Assembly: GCA_006503535.1 (NCBI GenBank)
Contig: QYRS01000011.1
Coordinates: forward strand, 2,232,001 to 2,296,000
DNA length: 64,000 nucleotides
Source of the DNA: Arthrinium phaeospermum
Taxonomy: Eukaryota; Ascomycota; Sordariomycetes; Amphisphaeriales; Apiosporaceae
Reading direction: 5' to 3'
Below, one piece after another: positions 46,944 to 58,931 of this stretch. The notes beneath the pieces were generated by a model that saw only the letters and a program-made list of their open reading frames with translations, did no database searches and was not told the origin of the DNA. A program made the position numbers and the translations under genes. Each line of letters opens with the position of its first letter. Position 1 is the stretch's first letter.

Positions 46944-49350
46944 ACAGGGCAACACCATATACATATATCTTTACGTTTGGTCGCATCCGGAACGCGAGAA
47001 GATGGATTTGCGACCATGGCCGTGCAATTTTTTAATTGTCGGCAGACATTTCCCTTTGTGGCAGTACAGCAGCTACATTCCTATGGCAACATCCATACAC
47101 GACAGACACCCTTTGGCGCAAGTCCGGTAAAGCAGTGGCCCCCCAAGAGGGGAGATCGATATCACACCCTGCAGCAGCGCTGCCACTTGAAGAAGACGGA
47201 CAGAAGAGATATGGAAGGGGGAAGAGAGAGAGAGCGAGCAATCATCTTTCGACAGATACCCTGGATACACCGATCGTCATTCATCCTCACCAACATCATC
47301 ATACCAACCATCAACACGCATCATCACACACAACTCCCAAGCGTTATAGCAAGGCGTTTTTTCTCTTCCCCACGGGCAGGCATCATCATCATCTTCGACC
47401 TCTTTGCGCACCTGGTTTCGCAACGCGCCTCCATTGACATCATGATCATAACGGCCTTTTCACATACTCACATACACTCACATCATGCATGCATTCGACA
47501 CACACATTTTTTCACGGCCCTGGTTTTGGGGAATAAAGGCGCAACATCACCACACATATTTCCGCGCTTGAGACGGTCAGCGCAGGACAAGAGAGAAACG
47601 GCGTTCTTCCCGGTTGACATTACTTTTTGGACAGCGAAGCAGCACATTTTCATCCCGCATAAGCTTTTGGTGTTTTTGGTTTTTTTTATTGGCCGGCTGG
47701 TGGTCAACAACAACAACAGATGGCGTCCTTGAGATTTCGATTGGTTCTATTTGCTTTTCTTGTTTCGCCGTTAAAGGATCGGAAGCAAACAAACAAACAA
47801 CAGGACGCCTGGCGGATATCGGTTGGAGGGGAGAGGCGATTAGGACAGGATACGGATCGCATCGGACCGGAATCGTCTGGATTCATCATGGTCTTTCCTG
47901 GGTTTCGGCTTGGTTAAGGGGTGGGTTGCTTCGATTGGCAAGCCCCGACGACTGCCATTACCTATGCTTGTTGCCGGTTCTTGGGCTTTTGGGTTTTCGT
48001 TTTCGCAAACCCTTGCCGCCTGAGTTCCAGTAGCAGCCGACAATGTCAAAGGAAGACATACATGGGACGATTCCGGATACAGAGGAGAGAGAAGCAGTTG
48101 GTTTAGACAGAGAGGGAGAGAGTCGTCAAGACACCCCCCATCAGGAGAGAAGAAACAAAAAAGTAAAAGCAGAAATATCATCAGCGATTTCACCATTATA
48201 CTCTACCTCTTTCATGCTCGTGTCTTGTGAATTGTGACTTAGCTATGCTTGTGGGCAGCTACTGACTGATATCTTGAGGAGACGAGGCTGTTGATAAGGT
48301 GCTGTCAAGATCGTAGCGTAGCGAAATGGCGTGGGAGTTAGGTATGTGTGATCGGTCTGTCAGGTCGACAGCCAGTACGGGCGGGTTTCGTGTAAGAGGC
48401 TTGGCTCCGGGCGCCGGCAGTTGGGTGTGCCGGAATTAAGGCAAAACGGCGGCTCCATGGGAAAAAGAAAGGCATGAAGGGTGAATGGTGTTTCCGTCTC
48501 ACATGGGAATACCGTCACAGCATCTGTAGCCACATAATCGCATTGAGTTGGATGCTTCTTCCCACGGATTTTGCTGCACGGCGGATATGTGTTGCAGATG
48601 GCGGAGAGAAAAGATCAAAATCACATTACGAGAGAAAGAGAGAGAAAGACATTGGCGAGCTTTATTATAAACCTGCTGATTGAGTTTCTACAGCCTTCTT
48701 CCCAGCTGTCTAGATCTAAATATGTTCTGTCTGCCATATGGGTGAAACAGCGCCTAGCCAGGCGATCATGCGTTGGGAGCTTCGAGGTCCCGGCTGGATT
48801 TATGCGGATGGGTTATGAGTGGCGAGTGCGAGCAATTGTTAGCAAGCAGGCAAGCTCCTCCATTGCGCGAGGGCAAGGCCGTTCTTAAAATATAGTCGCT
48901 GCAATTGCAGCTACATGATATTTCTGTTGTCGCAAAATCATTGGGCGATATTCATAGATCTTACAGCGTCTTTCCCTACCATCGTCAAAGTAAGAGCAGG
49001 GAGGTTGCCGATTGAATCTCAACTCCTTTTCACTGGGCAGGCGCCGAGAGGGGACTAGCGCGGCGGGCTTAGTGGCTGGATCGACAGGGGTCTAGGTCTC
49101 GAGGTGTGTCTTGCCTTTGCTCTTTTCTGATTAGGCCAGTCGCCAGCAGCCAGGTACGCCTTCTATTGGCGATTGATTGTCGCGCTCTCTCACTCTCTCC
49201 GCAGAGACTCCGGGCTCCCCCCTCAGATTGGAGATGCAGCTTGTTCGATTAGACTTCTAGACTTTTTTCCTTGGACGATCATAAAGTTTAGGGGTCCTGG
49301 GCAGTGGGAGCAAGTAGAGAGACATTGTGCAACCAACATCCCCAGCAGAG
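46944..49350. other. intergenic, 3' flank of the coiled-coil gene
   Basis: Contains the 3' UTR of the coiled-coil gene and then sequence without supportable genes. A TGCATGCA palindrome lies at 47486-47493. Open frames here lack biased codons, and none has a recognisable domain. Confidence 0.5.
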
Positions 49351-49819
49351 TCAGACAGACAAAGCAGAACAATTTAGGTAACACGAGCCGCAGAAACGGA
49401 AACCTAGGCGGCCGTGATCTCCAGAGCCGTAGATCCGTTCGTGGGCGTTAATGAGGAGTTGCAGAGCCATGACGCGGTCCTTGTCCCCTCTGGCCTTCAT
49501 TTGGCAGAGGGCGATGGCGACGTCCTCCAGTGTGAGAGTGTCCCTTGAAGCCCGCCGAGCCTTTTGGCGGCTGGGCATCGCGGCCCCTGCCCATGCCGAT
49601 TGGTCCCCCTTCCCTCTTTTTCAGGTGCGCGACCATGCCACCACCGGCTTCCATTCGATGGGTGCAATCACGACCGGCTCCACTTTGGGGGAGGGAGCAG
49701 CAGCGGGCAATTCAATTCAGGAGGTGAGAGCTGGAGGTGGTCTTGAGTGCTTTACGGGCGGCGGTGGTTTTGTAGTTTCCAGGGTTCCATCCGCGACAGA
49801 CATACATTCTCTTGGACAT
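49351..49819 (-). pseudogene. cryptic small gene or relic with coding-like exons
   Basis: Three segments on the minus strand read like protein. An ATG at 49819 starts MSKRMYVCRGWNPGNYKTTAA. A possible 73-nt intron (49755-49683, GTAAAG...CAAAG, with a C/T-rich 3' end) joins it to LEPVVIAPIEWKPVVAW, which is followed by an in-frame TGA. Further on, in the same frame, is LTLEDVAIALCQMKARGDK, then DRVMALQLLINAHERIYGSG. That last block has strongly preferred fungal codons (GTC, GCC, ATC, CTC, AAG, GAC) and an amphipathic helical pattern. Joining the parts needs a second intron over the TGA with a non-consensus donor, or the gene is broken. A pyrimidine tract plus CAG at 49607-49624 on the plus strand could instead be an acceptor of a plus-strand gene. 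The family is not recognised. Confidence 0.35.
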
Positions 49820-50517
49820 TGCATTTTCTCCTTCCCTCAATCGTCGTCACGCCCACAGCACTCACTAAAGCAAAGTCGATGGTTCTGCATGCATGGTAAT
49901 TAGTTTGTTCCGCAGCAGCAGACTAACCTGCTCTCTTTTCCCACATTCATTCATTCCCTTCTCCCCCCTCTTGCTCGTATACACTGGATCTGGTTAATTG
50001 ATTGAATTGATTGATCGATCCATCCGTCCATTCGGGGCTACCTGGAACAAGCAGGTTCCCTTTTTACACAACCCGGGCAGCGTCTTGCCGCGCTCTCTTT
50101 ATTCCCTCTCTTCCATCACGTTGTTTTGTTGTTCTGGATTGTCTTGTCTTGTCTTGTCTTGCCGCCCGCCCCTTGGCCTGACTGTTGTTTCGTTCCCTCT
50201 GCCATCATCTGCGACAAGGCACCCTAGACCGGGCACCCGACCGACAGCCAAGTTCCAGCAGTCGTTCGTTAATTCGTTACGCATCATCCCCGCGTGTCGT
50301 GTGCGACGTCCTGTCATTTCGATCTACGATCATCACCAATTATTCGAATCGAGCCCGTCGCGCGAACGACCGCCCGATTTCTCCAGAATACTAGACACTT
50401 GGATCGACCTCTCCTCCACGCTTTTCGGCCCTTTACCCAGAAAAAAATACAGTCAGCCTCCCGCCGGCGCATAACAATCTGTTGTAACAACGTTCCATCT
50501 TTAACGACACCGTCACC
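49820..50517. other. upstream region of the GH76 gene
   Basis: C/T-rich leader-like sequence with a GTCTT microsatellite (four units, 50141-50160) and a TGCATGCA palindrome at 49886-49893. It presumably holds the promoter and 5' UTR of the downstream GH76 gene. Confidence 0.5.
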
Positions 50518-52032
50518 ATGGTGAGGCTGTCCTCGCTGTTGACGGCGTTGAGCTTGGGCGTGGCCCAAGTCTTCGCCGCCCTCGAAGTCGACCTTGACGA
50601 CGTCGGTAGGTTTCCCCTGACACCCATCCATCCAATCCTCCCTTGACTCCCGGCTCCCGGCCTTTCTCCATCTGGCAAGGTACTACTACGGGAACCAAAT
50701 GCTAATTGCGATTTCTCAACGCCCACAGAGTCCATCAAGCGCGCCGCCAAGAATGTCGCCGACGACATGCTCACCTTCTACCGGGGTGACGAGCCGGGCT
50801 GGGTGCCCGGTATTCTGCCCGGACCCCCTCCCGATGGCGATTACTACTGGTGGCACGGCGGTGCCATGTGGGGAGCCCTGCTCGACTACCGACACCACAC
50901 TGGCGACACCGACTACGACCGGATCGTGTACGAGGCCATGCTGTTCCAGGTTGGCGACGACCGCGACTACAACCCCGCCAACTGGTCCGCCTCCATGGGT
51001 AACGACGATCAGGCCTTCTGGGGCATGTCCGCCATGATTGCCGCCGAGGCCGGCTTCAAGGATCCCCCGAAGGACCAGGCCCAGTGGCTGTCCCTCGTCC
51101 AGGCCGTCTTCAACGATCAGACGATGCCCGACCGCCGCGTTACCGAGGGTCCCTGCAAGGGCGGTCTCCGATGGCAGGCCGTCCGATACAACAACGGTTT
51201 CGACTACATCAACACCATTGCCAACGCCTGCTACTTCAACATGGGTGCCCGTCTCGCCCGCTACACCGGTAACCAGACCTACGTGGAGCTGGTGGAGGCT
51301 ACCTACGAGACCATCAAGCGGCTCGGCTACATCGACAAGGACTACAACGTCTTCGATGGCGCCCATCTTCCCAACTGCGACAAGATCAACAGAGCCCAGT
51401 TCTCCTACAACATTGGCCTGCTGGTCCAAGGCGCGGCGGCCCTGTACAACTTGACGGAATCGGAGAAGTGGAAGACGGAACTCGACAACCTCCTCGATGC
51501 CACCTTCAAGGTCTTCTGGCCCAACGGAATCGCCTTTGAGATTTCTTGTGAAAGCTCCCAGGGCGCCGGTTGCAACAAGGATATGGAGGCGTACAAGGGT
51601 TTCGTCCACCGCTGGCTCGGCTACACGGCCCAGGTGGCCCCCCACACGGCGGCCAAGATCAAGCCCATGATCCGGTCTTCTACGGCGGCTGCCATCAGCC
51701 AGTGCACGGGCGGCTCCAACGGGCGCTTCTGCGGCTTCCACTGGTCCACGCACACGTTCGACGGCGCCATCGGGGCGGGTCAGCAGATGAACGTCCTGGG
51801 TGCCCTGACGGCCATGCTGATGCCCGACAAGGGCGGCCCGCCGCCGCTGACCAACAACACGGGTGGTACGAGTTCGGGAGACTACGACGCCGGAGGTCAC
51901 TCGTCCGTTTCCAAGGTCGTGGCCCCTGTCACCGGCGGCGACCGGGCCGGCGCGGGCTTCCTGACGGCGCTCATTATTGCGGGTGCCCTGGGTGCGTTTG
52001 CCTGGATGAGCACCGATGGAATTGCCGAGTAG
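50518..52032 (+). CDS. GH76 Dfg5/Dcw1-type GPI-anchored wall enzyme
   Basis: Two exons, 50518-50605 and 50729-52032, flank a 123-nt intron (GTAGGT...CACAG) and give 463 residues. Starting at the ATG in CACCATGG gives a signal peptide (MVRLSSLLTALSLGVAQVFA). The GH76 (alpha-1,6-mannanase superfamily) fold follows. It has the aromatic motif DGDYYWWHGGAMWG and the catalytic Asp pair in NDDQAFWG (residues 122-123). The C-terminus has a small-residue region and hydrophobic tail (AGFLTALIIAGALGAFAW), as for GPI attachment. In yeast, Dfg5 and Dcw1 are thought to cut GPI glycans and cross-link mannoproteins to beta-glucan; at least one is essential. The length matches the family (about 450). All expected catalytic residues are present. 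It acts at the outer plasma membrane and cell wall. Confidence 0.95.
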
Positions 52033-53178
52033 AAACTTTTGTTGGCTTCGCCGTACTGTTCGTTGTGGTCCTTTGGATTAGAAGGCAAGAAAGAGAAGAG
52101 AAGAGAAATTTATTCATCAAAATACCCCCATTTGGTTCTTTGTGGCGAGTGTGCACACATGAGAAAAGCAATTGAAAAGGGGCGAGGCCTCGCCACTATC
52201 GAATCCGTGTGTTGTTGACAAACTTGTGGTTATATATATCTGGGAAATGGCAAAGGATTTAGGCGTTTATGTTTATTTCCCATTTGCGTTCATCATTTTG
52301 GGGGTTTCTTCTCCCCCCTTTCGTAGTACAAGCAGACTACTTTCTGGCTGAACTGTGTAGTAAACCTCCTTCTCCTGAATAGGCAGGGTGGTTGATTGAT
52401 TGATACTGAACTAAGAGCACAGTACGTCTTCTTGTGGCATGATTTGCTTTCTTGTGAGATTCGAGAGAAGATTCGTGATTGGTGGTGACTGTTGCTTAGT
52501 CGGTGTTCGTTTGCTGCCACTCGCGGTGGGAGGTTCATTTATACACATTGATATACAGGTAACGTCGTGTTCAACCTGAGGAGAACTAGATCTCGCAAAC
52601 TATGTTGGGAAATGTAGAGGCCTAAGTCTCCCGAGTGTAACCCATTCGGGTGTGACATGATTTCTTATCCGTATGTTGCAATACTTGATGCAATGTTCGT
52701 GATCTCTCTCTGAGAATTGGCTGTATCGATTCATGGGTCTTGCAGGTAGGCCAAGAGCAAGTTGGACAATTCCATTCCCCCTCTCAGCGTCTTGCCTTTC
52801 CATCTAGCACGCGGCACCAATAGCAGAGAATTCTCTACACATTCACTCAAATGATTAATTAAATATGCGTTTCCTCGATATAGACAGATTGAAAGGAAGA
52901 GATAAACACAAATGTATATGGAGACAGAGAGAGGGGGGAGAGAGAGGGGGAGAGAGAAGAATCGGTAGTGAAATAATCCGACAGAAACGTAATATACCCC
53001 GTGAAAGAAGCAGCGCTAAGTTAAGCTGATTCTCTTGCATGTATCTCCTCATTAGCTTTACCAAGAGTCAACCGATCATGGCTCATTATCATCATCATGA
53101 TCATCACCATTTACCCAAGCTGGGCAACACCGAGCTCATTCGGTTGGGAGAATGGAGCAGAAGACACCCCAGCCTCGC
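52033..53178. other. convergent intergenic region, GH76 / P450
   Basis: AT-richer than its surroundings. It contains both 3' flanks and a purine-rich GA tract at about 52920-52960. No gene is supported. Confidence 0.55.
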
Positions 53179-55146
53179 TCATGCCCGCGGCGTCAGCCGA
53201 ATGTTCAGTCCCTGCACATACCCTATGACCCAATCCCGGAAAGCAAAGTCATTTCTCCTCCCTCCTTCTCCGTTCCCGCTCGATGCATCTGCTGCTCCTG
53301 CTCCCTCCGTCTTCTCGTCCGCCCCCGCCTCGATATCGAACGCATACAACAAGTGAAACAGCGCCAGCTGCACCGCCAAGTACGCCACCGTCTTGCCCGG
53401 GCACGCCCGCGGCCCCTTGAGGAACGGGCAGAAAGCCGCGACCATGCGCGTGTCGAGCGGCCGCGCCAGCCAGCGCTCGGGCCGGAAGGCGTGCGGGTCC
53501 GGCCCGTAGATGTCCGGGTCGCGGTGCAGGGCGTAGGCGCAGACGCCGACGGTGGCGCCGGCGGGGACGGGGACGCCGTCGATGACCATTCCTGTTTCTG
53601 TGGGGGCGGCGACCTCGCGCGGGATGCTGCTGGGTTTGGGCGGGTTCAGCCGCATGGCCTCGTCGACGCAGGCGCGGAGGTAGCGGAGGGAGGGGCCTAG
53701 GACGGCGGCGGGGTCGGTGAGGGTTGTGGGGTGGAGGCCGCTGGTGGTGCGGACTTCGGCCGTGGCGCGGGCTAGGCTTGATGGGGAGGAGGGAGAGGGC
53801 GGTTGGGTGGTCCAGTGGAAGAGGGTGGCGGCGATGGTGAAGCGGACGGCGTCGCTGCCCGCGGCGATGAGGAGGGAGCTGTCGGCGCGCAGGTCGATGC
53901 GGCTGTAGAGGTTGGCGCGTAAGAGGTGGCCGAAGATGTCGCTGCTCTTCGTCTCCTCCTTTTTCTTCTTCAGGGCCTCCCCATCATCTTGGCTATCCTC
54001 CCTCGCCGTTGACCCGGCCATCACCTTCTCCTCGTCCTCCTCCCGCGCGAGCCGGTCCAGCCGCCGGTCCACCTGGCGGTCGGCCAGGTCCGCGTACCGC
54101 TGCGCCTCGACGGCCGTGCGCATGCGCAGCCGCGCCGGCCACCGGGACCCCAGGAACCGGCGCCAGAGGCCCAGGGCGTAGCGGAAGAAGCCGGCCCAGT
54201 AGAGGAAGACGCTGGCGTCCTGCAGGCAGCGCGGCAGCCAGCGGTAGTCGGCGCGGCGCAGCAGGTCGAGCGACTGGCCGAAGGCGAGGGTGGTGATGAG
54301 GTCGAAGCCGTACCAGGACGCGAGCTGGTTGATGTCGACCTCTACTGTTCCTCTTCTGTCAGCAGCAGCAGTAGTACACGGTCGCCCCTCTTCCCGGACG
54401 ACGTCGACCAGCACCCCGGCCAGCGCGTGGATGGTGCGGAACGCCTCGTCGCGCGCGGGCATGGCGCGGTCCAGGACGCGGCGCCGGGCCGCGTGGGCGT
54501 CGGGCGCCCGCTCCATCTGCACGCTGCGGCCGCCCTCGGGCCCGCCGTCCAGCAGGCCGTAGAACTCGTCGCCCTTGAAGACGGGGGCGCCCTTGGCGTG
54601 GATCGTCTTGAGGGCCGAGAGGGTGCTGAAGGAGAGCTGCAAGTATGTTGTTAGAGTCTCGGCGATTGGATGATGAGGCAGTCACAATCGGGGACCACTT
54701 CTCTCGTGGTGTCTTACTGAGTCGGGTCCTATTCGGACGACGCTTCCTGTGTAAGTTGGTCAGCGAACTGATCTTGCCGGAGCGTTGAGTTCCCAGGCAA
54801 GTGGGATCCAGGGCGATACGGACCATATTTCTCGTGCGCTGCGAGCTCTTGCAGATGGCGGTTGCCCTTGCGGCACTGCCATACTCGCGGCAGCCCGGAG
54901 ACGCGTTGCAGAAAGGGGCCCGGCACCCCGGCCAGGGGGTGGAGTCCGGGGCATATGCGATACACCACCAGGAGGAAGGGCGAGATTATCTGTTCGGTTT
55001 GTGAGCGGTCATGCAAGCATAGTTGAGTCGTGTCGCTCCGAGACACGGGCGCTTTCACTTACAAGCGCAACTGCGATCATTAGACCGATCGACCTCATAT
55101 CAGCAGTGGCCATGGCGGCAAAGGAAGGCATGGTGCCTTGGCTCAT
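53179..55146 (-). CDS. cytochrome P450 monooxygenase
   Basis: Four exons, 55146-55063, 54989-54824, 54746-54718 and 54636-53179, give 578 residues. Introns are 73, 77 and 81 nt. The tiny 29-nt exon 3 restores the family motif EKYGSVVRIGPDSLSFSTL. An N-terminal hydrophobic segment and the proline-rich hinge HPLAGVPGPFL precede the catalytic domain. Visible signatures are EAMR (ExxR, K-helix), FRPERW, and the haem ligand loop FLKGPRACPG with Cys about residue 505. The I-helix reads AAGSDAVR, without the usual oxygen-activating Thr. A charged 40-residue insertion (DEEKVMAGSTAREDSQDDGE region) makes it longer than most. It is ER-membrane anchored. The substrate is unknown. It is divergent from the neighbouring permease gene, suggesting a shared promoter and related job. 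Confidence 0.9.
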
Positions 55147-55903
55147 TTTGGCTGCTGGAATAGTGAGAACAATTTAGTTACCAGAGTTAATGTCTCATAG
55201 ATCATTACACACGGGACGGTGTCGTCCTTGCTTTTGAATCATCGTTCCGGGGTGGGAGGGAGCTCATGCCTACCCCACTCCACGGATATCGCACTCTCTC
55301 GTTGCGGGTGAGAGATCTTCTCCGCATTGAGCCTGCATGCATAGAGGGTGTCTCCTATCTGCCGTGCCACTCACCTCCTTTTGGAACCGAGTGCAACGAT
55401 GGAAGTCTGCATGCTTCGTATAGAGATAGAATGCCGCATTCTGTGTGGTCAGGTCTCAGAGCCAGCAGCGCCACCACACGGCTCAGACCGTGGCCGATAG
55501 ACAGGGGCCCTACACCTCGACGAGTTATACTTCGGCATCTGCACACTGATGTGTGTGACGTTGCTACTCTCTGTCTGACTTCACCATGCTGCTCAAAAGC
55601 ACGAAGTGGCACGACGTGATATCTCATCAATTTCCCCGCACGCTCACCGTATTACTTTGGAAAGAGCATGCGAGAATGGATCATAGCACTAGGATAGTTT
55701 GTTCAGGAGGTTATTGCTTATACAAATGTCTATACATGCCGGTCCTTCTAGTATATCCGTACTTTTTCTACTTCTAAATACCATTCCCCGATGCAGTGAA
55801 GTACTGCCCACCATCTTGCTTGCTTTCATGATCATTGAACGTTGTAGCGAATAACCTTGACAGTCAAACAGCCCCCTTATCCCACACCAGCCATCTCTTC
55901 CCA
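55147..55903. promoter_or_regulatory. bidirectional promoter region, P450 / permease
   Basis: 757 bases separate two divergent start codons. This is the natural place for shared control of the P450 and the permease. It holds one TGCATGCA palindrome (55334-55341). No specific operator is recognised. Confidence 0.5.
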
Positions 55904-57584
55904 ATGGCCGTGACCGAGAAGTACGACGACGTTCAAGTCGCCACGCAGGCGGAGGATAACGCCCACATGCACAAAGTCGGCTCCAAAGAGAACAGCCAAC
56001 ACAGTGATGTAGAGACCGCCAGCACCGCCTCCAGCGGCGGACTGATCGAGGTAAATTGAGTCTCTTCATGAAGTACAACAAACCTTGAGAAAGAAGGAGA
56101 AGAACATTCGCTGATGCACTAGATTTCCGCAGGGCTACATCTCGTACCTGCCCATCGTCCAGTTCGGCTTCGCCCTGCTGGCGACGTGGGAGTGCATCGG
56201 CATCACCCTGCAGCAGACCCTGCTCAACGGCGGCACCGCGGCGCTGGTGTACGGCACCCTCTTCTCGGGCGTGGGCTGGTGCCTCGTGGCCCTGTCCATC
56301 GCCGAGATGGCGTCCATGGACCCCGTCGTGGGCGCGCAGTACCGCTGGTCCGCCCGCTTCGCCCCCGGGGGCCCCACCGCCCAGCGCTTCTGGGGCCTGT
56401 TCCAGGGCTGGGTCACCGTCTTCGGCTGGATGACGGGCGCGGCCGCCAACCTCGTCTACCTGGCGCAGGGCGTGCTGGCCATCGCGGTCATGTGGAACCC
56501 GGCGTTCGAGCCGACGGCGTGGCAGACGGCCCTCGTCATGTGCGCCTTCGTCGTGCCGCCCGTCGTCGGCAACCTCTGGTTCCGCCGCCTCGTCGCGCCC
56601 ATGGAGCATTTCGGCGGCCTCTGCCACGCCGTCTTCTGGCTCGCCAGCCTGGCCGTCCTGGGGGCGCTGGGCACGCGGGGTTCGCACGGCTCGGTCTGGG
56701 CTACCCCGCCGGGGAGCAAGGCGGGCTGGGCTGGAAGACCCGGCGTCGCGTTCGGGGTCGGGACGATGCCGCTCGCCTTCCCCGGCACCGGGTTCGACGG
56801 GGTGATTCACCTGAGCAAGGAGACGCGCGACGCCCCGCGCACCATCCCGGGCGCCATCGTGGCGGCCGTCGTGCTCAACGCGCTCATGGCCTTCGTCTGG
56901 GCCGTCGTGGTGGCCTACTACCTCGGCGACGCCGACGCGCTGCTGGCGGGGTCGCCCCTGGACTTCGCCCTCCTGGGCCTCTACCTGCGGGCCACGGGCT
57001 CCAAGGCGGCGGCGACGGCGCTCGTGCTCTTCCACGAGCTGATCCTGTACGTCTCGCTGTACAACATCTACGCCTCGGTGGCGCGCCTGGCCTGGGCCTT
57101 CGCCGAGAACGGTGGCCTGCCTTTTTCGGGCTTTTTCGTTCATGTCTCGCGCCGCTTCCGCCAGCCGCTCCGCACCCTCGGTTTGTTGATCGTCGTCGAC
57201 GTCGCCCTGTGCATGGTCTCCATCGGCAGCACCACGGCCTTCAACGCCATGATCTCGCTACCGCTGCTCGCCATCTCGCTCTCGTACGGCATGCCCATCG
57301 CCTTCCTGCTGCTGCGGCGGCTGCGCGGCCAGCCCGTCGGGAAGCTCGGGCCCTTCCGCCTGCCGGCGCGCGGCGGGGTGGCCGTCGTCGTCAATGCGCT
57401 CGCCGTCGCCTTCATACTGTACGTGCTCAGCTTCGCGGGGCTGCCGACCGTCATGCCGGTTACCAAGGACAATATGAACTACGCGGGGCCCATGATGTTG
57501 GGGCTCATGGTGCTTGCGGTGGGGGATTGGTGCGTTTCGGGGAGGAGGCGGTTTTGGGTGCCTGAGGTGCACTCTGATTCGTGA
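55904..57584 (+). CDS. APC-superfamily amino acid/choline/GABA-type permease
   Basis: Two exons, 55904-56050 and 56133-57584, join over an 82-nt intron (GTAAAT...CGCAG) and give 532 residues. A polar cytosolic N-terminus of about 50 residues is followed by about 12 hydrophobic helices. The first begins GYISYLPIVQFGFALLATWE. The consensus loop FDGVIHLSKETRDAPRTIPG after helix 5 matches the E(S/T)xxAxxxxP-type motif of fungal amino acid and choline transporters. VTKDNMNYAGPMM lies near the C-terminal helices, as in that subfamily. It is a plasma-membrane importer of amino acids, choline, GABA or related amines; the substrate is not determinable. Length and topology look complete. It lies divergent from the P450 and upstream of the GST gene. 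Confidence 0.93.
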
Positions 57585-58054
57585 GCGTTGCCGGGCTCAG
57601 TACAGACAAATTGAGATCTCGTTACGATCTATGCATATTGTACCTCGAAATGTAATTGGTTATCCCTACAGAATGTCGTTGGTTCGTGCAGCATTGCTTC
57701 TTAGCTCTAGGTTGGACCCCCTCACGGACCCCTCCTCCTGGGACTGCATTGCCACTCCAACGCCATTTATGATTTAGAGCGACAGCTCCAGCATCATTTC
57801 ATCACATCTGGTCTAGCTCATAATTGAGAACTGATATCATCTATGTTTGTCCTGGTCAATCTATCTATCCCTTGCAGATTCAATCCCTTCTGGAGTAAAC
57901 TACTTACCACTTACTGAAAAGTCTCCGAGCGAGCACCCTGGTAGCCAACTGAACTAGCACGCTCGCACTGGAGTACTTAAAGCGTAGCGTTCGCAAGTGC
58001 AACCCCGCCAAAAACGTCAACCCAGGATCACCCACCCAATTTGCTATCTTCACG
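57585..58054. other. intergenic, permease to GST
   Basis: 470 bases hold the permease 3' flank and the GST promoter and leader. No further feature is seen. Confidence 0.6.
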
Positions 58055-58931
58055 ATGTCGGACTCAAAACCTACCCTGCACCATCTAAATGTATGTATAT
58101 ACAACCTCTATGAAGAAGATGGGGGAGAGGGAGGCCATGCAATTGAACTGTAACGTGACTGACTCACCTGCCCACCAGGACTCCCAATCCCAGTCGATCC
58201 TCTGGCTCCTCGAGGAGCTGGGCATCGACTACAACTTAGTCCCGTACAAGCGCAACAAGGGCCGCGCGCCGCCGGAGCTCAAGACCATCCACCCGCGCGG
58301 CAAGTCGCCCACGCTGGTGACGGCCGCGGGCCGCGTCATCACGGAGCGCAGCGCCATCACGCTGTACCTGATCCGCACCTACGACGCCGCGGGGCGCTTC
58401 CAGGTGGCTAATCCCGTCTTGCCATCGCCATCGTCATCCTCCGAAAATGGCGGCGACGAGGACGACCTGGTCCGCGAGGAAGAGCTCGTCTCGCTCGGCA
58501 CGGCGACCCTGAACCCCATCATCCTGTTCGCCTTCGTGCTCGGCGTCGTCGTCAAGTTCACGCCCTTTTTCGTCAGGCCCATCATGGCCGGCTTCAACCT
58601 GCTGCTGCGCAAGGCGTTCCTGGACGCGGAGCTCGCCGGCGGCTTCGCTGAGCTGGAGCGGTGCCTGTTGCTGCCCAAGAAGTCCTCTACTGCCACGGGA
58701 ACCCAGCAGGAGGAGCACGCGCGCGAGTACCTCATGGGCGGCCCGGAGCCGACGCGCGCCGACTTCATGATGGCTTGGTTCGCGGACTGGGCCGTGGCGG
58801 GCAGGCTGGTCGATCTGCCGGACAAGTACCCGGCGACCCAGGCGTGGTTGGCGAGGTGCTTGGCGCGGCCGGCGTACCGGCGGTCGTTGGAGAAGGGGAA
58901 TGGGTATGATATGGGCAGGGACGCTTACTAA
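58055..58931 (+). CDS. glutathione S-transferase
   Basis: Two exons, 58055-58090 and 58179-58931, are joined over an 88-nt intron (GTATGT, branch CTGAC, CACCAG) to give 262 residues. The 12-codon first exon completes the first beta strand of the thioredoxin-fold N-domain (LHHLNDSQSQSILWLLEELG). The cis-Pro region is PRGKSPTLVTAAG, and the glutathione-binding ERSAI lies in helix 3. The all-helical C-domain contains the N-capping motif PTRADFMMAW. It resembles Gtt1/GST-like fungal enzymes that conjugate glutathione to electrophiles in the cytosol or at membranes. The hydrophobic stretch NPIILFAFVLGVVVKFTPFF in the C-domain may promote membrane association. Its place beside a P450 and transporters fits phase I/II detoxification. 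Confidence 0.92.

Noticed and set aside
50716..51900. 394-codon open frame antisense to the GH76 gene
   Set aside because: The shadow of biased codons. The plus strand encodes a complete GH76 enzyme with catalytic residues.
55689..57143. 484-codon open frame antisense to the permease
   Set aside because: Composition artefact (Arg/Gly/Ala-rich, no motif). The plus-strand permease is clear.
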